64,000 nucleotides of DNA from Loxodes magnus (lineage: Eukaryota; Ciliophora; Karyorelictea; Loxodida; Loxodidae): the NCBI GenBank assembly GCA_946699065.1, contig CAMPDV010000059.1, positions 620,001 to 684,000 of the forward strand, written 5' to 3'. The translations under genes and the position numbers were made by a program. The notes below the pieces were generated by a model that saw nothing but the letters and a program-made list of their open reading frames with translations, did not search any database and was not told where the DNA came from. Positions 38,021-49,949 of the stretch are shown here, one piece after another (within the stretch, counting starts at the first letter, position 1; each line of letters begins with the position of its first letter).

Positions 38021-38797
38021 ATGAATTCTTTCAGTGTGAGGACTGTGAATTAACTACTAGGAGATCTTATCAAAGATGGAAATATTGTATAAGTATAAAA
38101 TCACATTTTATAAAATCCAAGTGATCTTGAATGTATAGCTGGACGTTTCAAAGTAACACCATTTTTAAGAGCTGCTATTCATGGCTAAACATAAATTGGC
38201 AAGTTTTTAGCGTAGTAAGGATGTAATATTTATTAATGCGACGTAGATGGATATAATGCTGCTTTACTTGCTAGTTAATATGGACATCTATAATTTTTAT
38301 AATTTTTAGCTTAATTAGATCCATAAATCTTAAAAGTTAAGCTCCCAGATAATTAAAACAGCATTCATTTAGCTATAAGTTACGAAAAATACGAAATGGT
38401 TCAATTTTTACAATAATATATTGATTTAAGACATTGCTAATGTGACTATGCTACTGATTTGCTTGAATTTTGCATAAGATTTTAAAAGTTAAAGTTTATT
38501 TAAAATTTAGTCAAAGACTTTTAGCTACCATATGATTATAGTTTTGTAGGAAATTTGCAAATCTATTTAGATGAGTTAAAATTAAAAGACTAGTGCAGCT
38601 AAGATATAGTAAAGTTTCTAGTTGTAAATAAGATGTGGAGAGATAGGAGATATATGCTTTTTGTTAGAAAACATTTCAAAAGCTTATAGTATAATTAACA
38701 ATTTCCTTTAACTTTATCTTATTTTCTCACTTTTAATTCCTAGAATAACTAATGTAAAATTTAATATTACATAAGGTGTCTTATGCTTTCAATTTGA
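38021..38797 (+). CDS. ankyrin-repeat protein, 258 aa
   Basis: Ankyrin repeats are paired-helix protein-binding modules. After MNSFSVRTVNQLLGDLIKDG, the repeats read TPFLRAAIHGQTQIGKFLAQ (about residues 47-66), GYNAALLASQYGHLQFLQFL (about residues 76-95) and NSIHLAISYEKYEMVQFLQQ, each with the helix-turn-helix spacing and the G-x-x-x-A/L-x-x-A pattern of the family. The remaining half is helical without clear repeats and has a basic segment (MWRDRRYMLFVRKHFKSL). No intron. The stop is TGA at 38795. Three to four repeats are enough for binding but do not reveal the partner. Confidence 0.8.
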
Positions 38798-41264
38798 TAT
38801 TAAAAGAAATATTTATATTAGTAGTTTTAATAATTTAGTTAATTGGTATTATGCTTTAAAATAAAAGCAGTTGAGCATTTTAATGCTTAATTAATAAATT
38901 ATAAAGATTAAATTAATAGTGTAGATATGCTTAAGCTATAAATCATATCTATTTCATTTGTTTTCGCTATTATTTTATATCTAGTTACTCTATGTAACTA
39001 TTAAGCTGGCTTTTTAAAAATAAATATATAGGATTCAATTATATATATTTAAATTTGGAATTTGTTATGGTTAGTAAAATAACTAATTAATTAATAATTA
39101 TAAAGAATAAAGAAAATAATAGCATAAATATGCAAGTGCTAAACTAACTCTATATATCCCTATCTATTTAAGAATAATTATATTTTAATCAAGCTGCTTT
39201 CATTTTAGTATGCTTTTTAAAGAAATAGATAATTTATTTTTAAGATTAGCTATTACGCTTTTTACTTTCTAACTTAATTAATATTTATTATAAAAATGAG
39301 ATATTTAAGGCTAAAAATTTAAGTTATATTTGCTAGTTGCTAATGCAGCATTTAATTTATTAATTTTGAATAGAGTAAATTTCCTAATAGATAGAAATAA
39401 TTTTTTCAATTATAATTTGTCTTTAATTAAGACCATAAAAAAGCGGAAAGCTTTTATTTGACAAGTTATTAAATCACTTATCAATCCTTGCTTTATATTG
39501 ATTATGAGAAAATTAGATTAATTATATAAGAAATATTAGCTTTTGCAAGCTGATGTAATTATTTACTTTTGATAGTCGTAAGGATAACTCAAATACATCT
39601 CCATAAACTATAATTAAATCAACTTAAGAAGTTTCCTTTCTCTTTTTGAATTGCTTTAAGAACTTACTTTTTATTTTAATTTTAAGTGATAATGCAAATT
39701 TTATATTATATATAGCTTTTATGACCATTCTTGCCAAATCTTAGTAGATATTTCTTTTCTTTTAAACTTTTTAATTTAAATCTTTTGTCTTCTAAGAACT
39801 GAAATTTAGATATTTGTTTAAATTAAAATACGTAAAGAAGGAAATACAGTTATAGGAGATGCATAGCATATAGTTTGAAGATATACTTATTTGATATAGA
39901 TTTGCTCATTTAAATATAGTTACTTGTATACTTTAATTTTAAAATATCCTTATATCTCTTATAGATTTTGAAACATTTATCCACCTAAAATTTTATAGTT
40001 AAAATAGAAATAAAAGACATAATAAAGATTATGTTCATATTGTAGTTGAATTAAAATTTAGTTTAATAGAAAGGAACTAAGTTATTATTCTATAATGCTT
40101 TTATTAATAAAGTATAGCAATTAAAATAACAGAAATTAGTAAATAAATCACTAATTAATTGTATTCAATAGAAACAATCCTTTTCATTTTTCTATTCTTT
40201 TAGCTCTATAATTAATAAAAGTGGGAGATAAGCTTCATTAATTTCAAATTAGTCTATGATTAAGGATATTTAAGTAAATAACTAAATAAAGCAATTAATT
40301 TAAATACTATACTTATTACTATATATCATCATATATATTACCAGCTTCTATGGATTAAGCAAAGCATTTTTATTTAACATTACCGGTTAAATTATTTGCA
40401 GGTGGATTGTATTATAAAAAGCATCCTTTATTTGATTTCTAATTAATTAAGTCAAGAGAGAGGTAAATAGCAATAAAGGCATAAATTATATAAATAGCTT
40501 TGATTACTATAGATACATTATAGAAGTAATAATATCTTAGTAATCAATAATAAGTTTGCTATTATAAGAATTCTAATTAGCTTGCTTAGAACTAATTTAG
40601 CTAGATATTTATATACATGGAAAGTAAAATTTTGATAAAAAATAAATAGGATTAAACTTATGAAATTTAAGCTATCTGAACTTAAGATTGATGAAGTGGT
40701 ATTTTACTAGAATATTATTTTAATAAGGTAATTAATTAAAAACTTAATTATATATTATAGTTCAAGATAAGTTGGTTATAGCGTAGCTAAATTAATTTTA
40801 AATAATAGCACTAAAGTAAATAAGACATATTCTAATAAAATAGCTAGATAGCAAATCTTAATTTTTAAAAAGATAGATAGTTTAGATTGCATATATTTAG
40901 TCAGGATAGGTTTAAGCATTGCTTACTTATAACATAGTGTAGTTAATTATAATAGATATATTTATACTGTTTAAAATTATTTAAATAAGTACTGAATAAT
41001 GCATTCTATTTAGCAAACATTGAATTAAAGCATTAATTACTTTAAAATAAGGATATTATATAATTAATAAGCAAAAATAAAGGTTATTTTAAGGAATTCT
41101 TAGCATTGTATAAAGAAAATGAGCTAATTAGAATTTAGAATAAGGTAAACTATGTAGAACATTAAATGCAATCTAATTATAAGAGTTAGTTGATAGCTAA
41201 TTTTAATTTATATTCATAGTATCAAAAGAAAAACTTATGGCCTTTTACTAATTAAATAATTAAT
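38798..41264. other. 2.5-kb AT-rich spacer
   Basis: One of the longest spacers. I see no motif-bearing frame, RNA gene or terminal repeat. TAG, TTAAG and TATA words dominate. The last about 100 bases presumably hold the promoter of the SHIPPO gene. Confidence 0.4.
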
Positions 41265-41969
41265 ATGTCTTAGAGATCTCTAAGCAAAAGAAACTTAATG
41301 CAAGAGAGACCTACTACTATGTAAGATATTAATAATTATGGAGTTTTTAGATAATCAGCTACAACACTTTAATGATCTTCTAAAACATTTTAATTTTCAA
41401 AGTCACCGAGATTTCCTTCGCTGAAAAATGATTCTTAAGGAGGTTATATAAATTTAAGATCTTCATTTGAGTTTGACAAAAGCAAAGGATCAACGTTTGG
41501 GTTTGGAAATCGAGGTTAATTTCTGAAGCAGTTTACAAAAGATACTCCACCTCCTTGAACTTATAAGCCAAAAGTTGAAACTTTTAAAAATAAACTTAGT
41601 AAGTGAAGCAAACCTAAAAAAAAAGTTAAAAGCTAAGACTTTTAATTTCCAGGTCCAGGCTATTATAATTTTACCATGCCAGTAGGAAAAAACAAAACTG
41701 CAATTAGTTTCAAACCAAAGTCCAGAGATCATAAAACAAAAAAAGAGTTTCCAGCTCCAAATGCTTACAACATAAGAGAAGATTTTACGTATTAAAGTAG
41801 ATTCAAAGAAATAACTTTCGGACATGGACGAAGAACTGATTTTACTAAATTAGGAACTGCATTAAATTATCCAGGTCCTGGTAGATACCAACTTCCTTCC
41901 TCTTTTGATAAATATACAAAAACTTTAGTAAAAAAATTGCCAAGGAACAAATCTATTCATAACTTGTGA
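41265..41969 (+). CDS. SHIPPO/ODF3-type (CIMAP) ciliary microtubule protein
   Basis: SHIPPO-repeat proteins (ODF3/CIMAP, STPGP proteins) line ciliary microtubules, several of them inside the doublet lumen. The 234-aa product starts MSQRSLSKRNLMQERPTTMQ and carries the proline-glycine-proline-tyrosine repeats: TPPPWTYKP, FPGPGYYNFTMP, FPAPNAYNI and YPGPGRYQLP, separated by basic segments with FxFG-type aromatic pairs (STFGFGNRG, ITFGHGRRTDF). Spacing and basic character fit the family. Three Trp codons are TGA (TLQW, PPPW, LSKW). The stop is TGA at 41967. It is convergent with the methyltransferase gene, with 366 bp between stops. Confidence 0.88.
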
Positions 41970-42335
41970 CGCTTTTTATTTATATAATTAGGCTTTAAGC
42001 AGTTTCGCTTGATCTTTTTGAGATATTTAATATAACCTATAACCTATATCCAATTTCAAACTCTCTAATTAGCAAAATTAAATTTTTTAAAATAAGATAC
42101 ATATAAACATGAGTTAATAAATATAAGATAATAAGTTATTACTATAAATCAATGGATGATTTAACTCTTTTATCTATGTAAACTATTAAATTTCATTTAT
42201 ACGTTTTATTATATTTTCTTATTTCGCTATATCTTTAATACTAATAGCTAAATTTATAGTAAATGGATATGAAACTTGATATAATTAGTTTTAAATTAAG
42301 CAAATTTAAACATTTATAGATAAATTTCCTTTTAC
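41970..42335. other. convergent 3' spacer
   Basis: Lies between the stops of the SHIPPO gene (+) and the methyltransferase gene (-). AT-rich, no recognised element. Confidence 0.4.
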
Positions 42336-43371
42336 TCAGTTTTTCTTTAGTCTATATGCCCTGTACTTTAATTTTTGAGATACTAATTTATTGTAATATG
42401 GAGTATTTTTCAATCCCCATATTTGCTTTATAAAATCTCTTACAACTAAAATTAAAAATATTACTCCAGTTTACTTAGCTCTTTAGTTGAGTTATCTTCC
42501 TACCATTTGTAAAGTTTAAAGCTTAAACTACATTTTTTGTAATGTCTTATTAACTTAAAAGCTCAAGGCCTTCATTTTTACATGTTTCTAGAAAATTATT
42601 GTGTTGCTAGTCCTCCATGAAATCGCAAAGTAATAGTTCTCCATTTACTTTTAATATTCGAATACATTCCAAAACAAATGCTTGAATATTTCCAATATGA
42701 TGTAGCATTTAAACAGATATCACTAAATCCATTTTTTCTGCTGGGAGTATCGAAGATTCCGCATCTCCAACATCAAATTCCAAATTTTTTAGATTACTAT
42801 AATTTTCAATGCATTACTTTACTAGAGATTTTGACGAATCAAAACCATAATATTTGCTAGGCGAAAATTTTTTTGCAATATATTCAGCTCCTCCTCCTCT
42901 TCCTGATCCAAATTCTATTACACTTAGTTTTCTAAGAGTTTATTTACCAGCAAGTATTTCTATTAAAAAGTGATAAAGTTATATTTCATATCTTCAGAAG
43001 TCATCGTTCTAATCTGTTAGTTCAACTATTTTGCCTTCCTAATTTTCTAAACTAGCATATCCATAATTCATAAATTTAAAGCTTAGAGGTAGGATTTTGC
43101 TAGCTAGCCAATAAAACTTTTTAGTAGCATATCGTTTAGTGTGGACACTATCCATAAATATTCATCTCAGAACTTTGCTCGTTTAATTCGAAAACAAAGT
43201 ACCTACAAAAGTATATTTAAGCATCAAATAAATTATAATCAAAAAACATACTCCAATAGGAACTCAAATAGGTGAAAGTATGATAATTAAAGGAATTCAC
43301 ATCCAACTTGTAAAGATTATTGTCAATATAGCACTTATTATTATGCAAGCTAGACCTGCTTTCACCAGCAT
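42336..43371 (-). CDS. membrane-anchored SAM-dependent methyltransferase
   Basis: Class I methyltransferase with an N-terminal membrane anchor. The start at 43371 gives MLVKAGLACIIISAILTIIF, followed by a second hydrophobic run (about residues 30-55). The catalytic domain shows the SAM-binding glycine motif VIEFGSGRGGGAEYIAKKF, the acidic strand (YYGFDSS), DVGDAESS and the motif MLHHIGN. The order and the MNYGYASLE lead-in resemble phthiotriolone/phenolphthiotriolone-type methyltransferases and their eukaryotic relatives, which act on lipid-like substrates. A 19-nt intron at 42446-42464 must be removed to reach the conserved C-terminus (WIVRDFIKQIWG, ending YRAYRLKKN). Four Trp codons are TGA, including DDFW just before the SAM fold. 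338 aa. The methyl acceptor is unknown. Confidence 0.87.
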
Positions 43372-45457
43372 CTTTTTATAAATAATGGATATTTAATTCT
43401 GTTTAAATTACAACTTTTTACTCTTAAAAATATTCCCATTAATAACTTAGGAATAATCAATCAAGCAGCTTTAAATCTATTTTTTCTATGTAAATAACTA
43501 TTAATTTAGGTAAATTTTTAATGATAGGTTTACCAATTTTAATATGCTTTTTAGTCTATTGGTAAAAATAAACCATGTAAGTGAATAGTATTATATCTCA
43601 AGAAGACTAATATCAATATGTCTGCTTTATCTATAAACTTAGCCATGAGATAAGAATTAATCTATTATATACAAATTATTTTATACTTTCCTTAGTATTT
43701 TCCTTTAAGTTTATTATTAAAGCTATTACTATTTTCTAAAATTCTTTAGATTCTAATTATTTTAATACTTTATCATTTTGTGGCTTATAAATAGTAGTTA
43801 ATTAAAAAAAGCGAAATGTTTTAAACAAGTTTAAAATGTATATTTAGTGAAAATGAATACAAAAAAAAGAAACTTGCATATATTGCAAATGAGGAAGAAG
43901 TTGGTCTAATTTGTATTTACTTCAATTTTAACTTAAAACTTGCAACTATTAATATTCTTATAATAATTGAATGGAATAATTTAAATTAGATATTTAATTT
44001 AGCTTAATCAAAATTCTATTTAGACTCTAAGAGAAATAGGAAATTAAATATTAGTAAATTTTATAACTTTCTTGGTATTTTTAAGAAGTTTCAGATAAAC
44101 TCTAAAGTATTATTTTTCCAGTTTTACTATTTTAGAAAAAAAATGTAACTTTTAACTTAGTTTTGAAAGAAAAAATACAAACTAATAATAGCAAAATATG
44201 CTAAATTAGCAACTAAAATAATAATCAAGCAGGTAATATTTTATTAAGCCCAATTAAGTAATTTAAGAGCATTATTTATTATAAGTGCTTGATAATCTAA
44301 TAGATAATTAATGAAAATAGAAGCAATGCAAAATTCCTTAAATTAAATAAGCTAATTATCTTTAGAATATAAAAGCTTTTATAATTTTGCAAAAAAATCA
44401 TTCTAAAAGTAATAAATCTATCTTCAGAGATAATTCAATTTAGTTAAAGTTAGAGATTAAACTATTCACTAAGTATTTCAGTCTTAAAAATTAATATTTA
44501 ATATATACTTTGAAAAATTAAATGCCAAATGGTTTAGTCTAAACTTAAGAATTTAAAGAATTCGTAATAAAAAAGCAAATTTTAAGTAAAAATCATATAG
44601 AAAGATTAAGATTAAAATTAAAACAATTTAAAGATGGAAAATAAATAATAAGCTATATTGAAATATTTTAACTAATTTTTAAGCCACAAATCTGAAAAAT
44701 TCTGATAGTGAGAATAAAATAAGCTTTATTTTGGTATTAAAGTAACTTTGATCATTAAGAGTCAATTTTTATTTCTTTACAATAAATTTTTCTCCCTTAA
44801 TTACTATAATAAGAACTTTCGATTTTACTTATTTTCATTGTGTAATAATTTTTAAACAGATAAACTCCTTTTTCATAAAGAATTTTGATATATTTTTACT
44901 GAAATTATTCGGCTTATATAGAGTATTAAGAAGTAAAAAACTAAATTTAAGTATGGTAACATAAAAGATAAAAAGCTATTTTGCAAAGTTAATTTAGAAA
45001 ATTTAAAGTGAAAATAAATAAAATTATCTTAAAAATTGGAAAGATAGAGCATTGTGATTCAATTGAGATAAAAATATATCTATTATGTTATTGCTTAACT
45101 ATTTTCTTTTATATATTAAATACCTTAGTCTTGTATTTTTTAAATATGCTATAACAACATAAAGAGAAAAGGAAACAGTTTTTAATTTATTATTAAATTG
45201 AGGTACAAAACTAAAATTACTTAAAAGGTAATAAAAAGATATTGATAATATGCTTTTATTTAAAATAGACTGATTCTATAACTTTTCCTAGTTGAAAGGT
45301 TTAACTTAACATTATCATAAATTGGTAATCTAATTTAAGTACTTTATGAATAAAATTAGATCGAGCAAGTAATTAAGTATCAAGACTGATGAACTAAATG
45401 TTAGTTATTTTCTATTGATGTTAATTTTATTAAATTATTATTTCCTTTGTGTAATAA
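43372..45457. other. 2.1-kb AT-rich divergent spacer
   Basis: Lies between the methyltransferase (-) and CHORD-like (+) starts, so it holds both promoters. Apart from a short purine-rich patch near 43850-43910 I see nothing suggestive of a gene. Confidence 0.4.
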
Positions 45458-47781
45458 ATGAGACATACAAGAAGCTAGTCCTAAAATCCTAAGTAATAGA
45501 TTTTACAGAAAATCTGAAAAAAAAACAACTAAAACAAAGAGAAAGTTTCAGAATCTTCCTCAGTTTAAAAAAGAATTGAACTAGAAATTCCTTCTTAAAT
45601 AACAGGTCTTTAAGATATTTTAGATTAGAAGAATAAGTAAAAGATGCTAGAATTTAATGTATCCCCTGAAATAGCTGCTACAGTAGTCTAGTAGTATCTG
45701 TTGCCCATGTTTGATTAAGATTTTAAATTTAGCAAGAGCATATCAAGACAGCAAGCATTAGGGTTTTTACCTTCTACATAAGTTTCAGTTTCTGAAGCAA
45801 ATAAATCTTTATTTGACTCTACTAATGAATAAACTGTTTATGGATAACTTAAGCTATCTGATCGTCTATTGAACGAATTAAAGCTTTGTAGAGCTGAGCT
45901 GCTCTAAAATAAGTAGGAAATGTAAGATTAATAGTAGAATCTTCAAGCTTTAAAGACCCAAGCTGAGGAATACAAACGATAATGAAGCTAATGTAAAGTA
46001 TAACTAAATATAATGTCCTTATAGTATTTTGAAAATATGAAGAATCAGGAGCAAAACGAAATATTTGTAAATAGATTGATTTAAGAAAATAATTTGCTTA
46101 AATAAAGATTATAGGAGAGTGAAAACGATCGTCTTGAGTTTACTCAGAAACTAAATACACTTAAGCAAGAAATAGAGAGACTTAAAAACACTTCAAATCA
46201 TTATTAATTTTCTAATGAACTTATAAAAACAGAAAAAGATATTGTTACAGAAAATCTGACTGCTATGATCATGAACCAGTAAAAAATTATGGATAGGTAA
46301 TTTTTGGAATAAGGATTAAAACAAGAATATTCAAGTATTTAATTGGCTTTAATTAACATGACAACAGATTATGAAAAGCAGCAGAAATAAATTGACAATA
46401 TTTAAACTAAATTGGATGTTACTTAACAAGAATCGCTCTACATAAGTCAAGTTAAAAATGAACTGCAACAGGATTAGATAAAGACTTAAATAACGATAAA
46501 AGAAACTATGAATAAGATAACTAGAGATTTTGATACATTAGAAGCAGAAAAGGAAAGATATCGAACAGATTATTTATAATTGCTAAAAAAATTTGAGCAT
46601 TTAAGTGATATTTATGAAAAAACTAGAAACAAAATAAAAAAATACAGAATTAAAAATATTAGATTTAATAACTCTGATCTAAAAGTTTGCAAAAATTGTA
46701 GTGTTGAGTATTATGAGTATGAAAACTTTAATTGAAGTTGCAGATTGCATACATCTGAATGGGGTGGAGAAATGTGGTGATGCTGTGGTAAAAATTAAAA
46801 AGATGCTTCGGGTTGTAGAATGTAGAAGCATGTTACTAAAGATGATGATGATGATGAAGATTAGTAAGATAAATAAGAGATAGAGAAAGAAAAGTTATAA
46901 GCTTATAAATGTCCATCTTGCAAAACGATAGGCCATAGAATCTAGCAATGCCCTAAAGATCCAAATTTCAGAACAAATTTTAATATTGAAGAAGAGAATT
47001 AAAGATTAGAGTCATTAAAAAAATCTAAAAAACAATTAAATAAAAACTATTAAACAATTCAGAGGTAAATTGGCGAGTTTTATGAAGAAAAACAATTTAC
47101 AAGAATTAATTTATTTGTTAATGAAAATTACAACAGTGAACTTGACGAAGAAGAAATCAATTTGTCTGAATTCGATGATTCATTAAAAGATGAAGGAGAA
47201 TTATTTTAAGATGAATTTAAAAAAGAACTTTTGAATTGGTAAAAAACTCTATAATCAGCATATATCAAAAAGCAGATTGGATTCTAAGATATAATTCAAG
47301 ATCAGGAGGATTTATTTTAAGACGAAAAAGTAAAATTATTTTTATTCAGACACTTATACCAATAGAAACTATAGGATTAAAAGAAAATGATAAAGTTGAA
47401 AAGTAAAAATCTAAAATCAAACTTTCAAAGGAGTTTAGGTAACAATCGAAAGAAATATCATTTAAAGAAAGCGAAGAAACTACTTCAGAGCAAGAAAAGA
47501 CAAGTCATATATCAGAAGAGCAAGTTTCTTATGAAAGTGATTTTTCATCAACTTCGTAAAAAGGAAGAAGGAAATCAGTTTAAAATAAAACTGTGCTTAA
47601 CAAGAAAAAAATTACAATTGTCTAGAAATTTGAAAGATAATTGGTAGTAAGAGATAAGCGTATGACAATTTTTACTTAAAAGTTAAAAAATAAATAACTT
47701 GAAGAATTCGCCGAGGATTCGTTATTTTGTGAATAAAAAAGCGATTTATAGGTGGTTTAGGAGGAATAGACAGAGTTCTGA
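45458..47781 (+). CDS. coiled-coil protein with CHORD-like and CCHC zinc modules
   Basis: The 767-aa product starts MRHTRRSQSQNPKQQILQKI. A coiled coil spans about residues 120-400. At 46688-46831 a Cys/His domain reads CKNCSVEYYEYENFNWSC, then RLHTSEWGGEMWWCCG, then GC and a final H. The spacing resembles CHORD zinc domains (HSP90/SGT1 partners), whose core is C-x-x-H...W-CC, though it is shorter than a textbook CHORD. At 46910-46951 a CCHC knuckle follows: CPSCKTIGHRIQQC. The C-terminal third is acidic, then Glu/Lys/Ser-rich. A 20-nt intron at 47330-47349 restores the frame; without it the tail becomes implausibly basic. TGA encodes Trp in the zinc domain (FNWSC and the second W of MWWCC). 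The stop is TGA at 47779. The combination of modules is unusual; function unknown. Confidence 0.75.
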
Positions 47782-49949
47782 TGTAAATTATTTAACATTA
47801 ACTTGTACATTAATTTATACACTCTACATTTACTTTATAAAGAAGTTAAGTCATTAAGTATCTCTTTTTATTCAATTTATATTAAGCTATTTTTAAATGG
47901 ATAGCTATTTATATGATTAACTTTAGTTAAGGAAAAATAATTTAAGACTAAAATTTAATTTTAAAATGTTTCTACTTAAATAATTGGAGTAATTTTAAAA
48001 TAGCCAAGAAAGTGACTAATGCATAAGTAATTAGAAAGAGATTTAACTAAATTTCTAATAGTGAAAAAATCCTTTTTAAATAGAAAGATAAATATCTATG
48101 CTATCTTTATCTTTATCTTTTTATTTCCTATTAATTACTTTATATAGATGAAAATAATAGCTATTTTATGTAGCTAAATATATTAAAGCCAATCTTTTAA
48201 AAATAAAAGGTTTTTATTAGCATATTACATAAACTTCTTATTTAAATTAAATTCTTCATTTAGAATTATTTTATCTTTAAATTAAGTGGCAATCAGATAT
48301 AATAGATATATGATAAACTATTCTTTCTCTTAATTATATCTTTAATTATCATAGTTTAAATCAAAATCTCATTCTTAATTAATAAGGACTAAACATCAAT
48401 AAATATCATATTAAAAATGTATTATTTCTATATTGATAAATTGTATTAATTATTCAGTTTTTTGGACCGCATCTAAGTGCATATTTTAATTTTCCTTGGA
48501 ATATTTAAATAGAAGCTAGAATCTTATATATATCTATTGCTAAATATTTTACGTGACATTGCTAAGCTTTAACTCACTGATAAATTTTTATTGCTAGATA
48601 ACTGATTCATAAGCTGTGTTGCTTATTTAGAAGTTTTAAATATTTAATTTAAGCTATTAACTTATAAAGCATTATGATGCTTTGAAATAAGCTTATATAT
48701 CCAAAACTATTAATAGTAATGTTTATTTTATTTAGGAGTTATGGTTACAGTTACAATTTAAATTATTTCCTTTTGAGTTATAATAAAAATCAACTTTTTC
48801 AAAAATTCTCATAATTATGTTATCTTAGCCTCAAATTTTTATTCTATATGTGAACGAATTCATCAACTCTTTGCAATAGTTAATACATCTATTAGTCTCA
48901 AATTTAAAGTAAATAATTGAATAAAGATTTATTTTAGTGAATAGTAACAGTGAGAGTGATTGGTAAACTAATGAAAATAAGTTATTTTAATTGATAGAAT
49001 TTCTTAATATATTTAAAAAGCCCTTCCTAGTAATAATGCATGTGACTACGTTTTAAATTACCTTTTTATTTTATTTAACATATTTTCTCTTGCATTCTTA
49101 AAGGAGAACTTAAGAAGCAGATGTTTCTAGGATTAATTTATATAAAATGGAATAATTTAAATAATCTTACAAGTAATGCTAACTATCTCCTTTATTCCAA
49201 ATATTTCCTTATTATATCTTCAAATCCAAGTTTCTCTTTAAGCTATTTATATTAATTTCTGCAAATTTTTATTTAAGTAATTAGATATGGAATACTAGAG
49301 AATGGGATTAGTAAAGTATACTTTTAGTATAAATTAGATATTTTAAAAATGATAAGAAAAAGACTAGAAAAAAGTAAGTAGATTATAGTTAGATATATAG
49401 ACAATAAAGCATACCAAGATAGAATAAATGTATATGCATTATTATATTAAGATTACAGATAACCTTTTAGCTATTATCTTAAGAATATTATTTATAAAAG
49501 AGGCATTTATAAGCAATAAGAAAGTCTTAAAACTTGCTAAGAAATTTAATTTTTTGATTTTCAAGCTTCTCATTTTGGTTTTTGAATTATAAATATAATA
49601 ATATTAGCTGATCAAAGTTAAATTTCAAAGTTAACAAATAGATCAGGTAAATTCATTCATAAGTAAAATGATAAAAGTAAAAATCGATTAAAGAGCAATT
49701 TATCAATTAAGGTATGAATAATATCCTGCATTATAAGCTTTATATTTAAATTATAAAAGATATACTTATAATTAGAAAGATATCTTAAACTAAAAGTTAA
49801 GCCAAAGTTTAAAGCTAAACATTATAAAAAGAGATAGTTAGAAGTTTTTTTCTTGCGATTTGATAATTTATAACAATTGACTGAAACTATTATCTTTATT
49901 TAATTTAATTTAGGAATTTAGCTTTTATACTTTTATTTAGTTAAATTCA
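47782..49949. other. 2.2-kb AT-rich spacer
   Basis: No recognised gene on either strand, no RNA gene, no terminal repeats seen. Confidence 0.4.

Noticed and set aside
41490..41825. Minus-strand 111-codon standard-code ORF
   Set aside because: Antisense to the SHIPPO gene, whose Pro-Gly-Pro-Tyr repeats fix the coding strand.
47387..47647. Standard-code ORF of 86 very basic codons
   Set aside because: Out-of-frame shadow. Removing the 20-nt intron at 47330-47349 puts a balanced acidic/serine-rich frame through this stretch.
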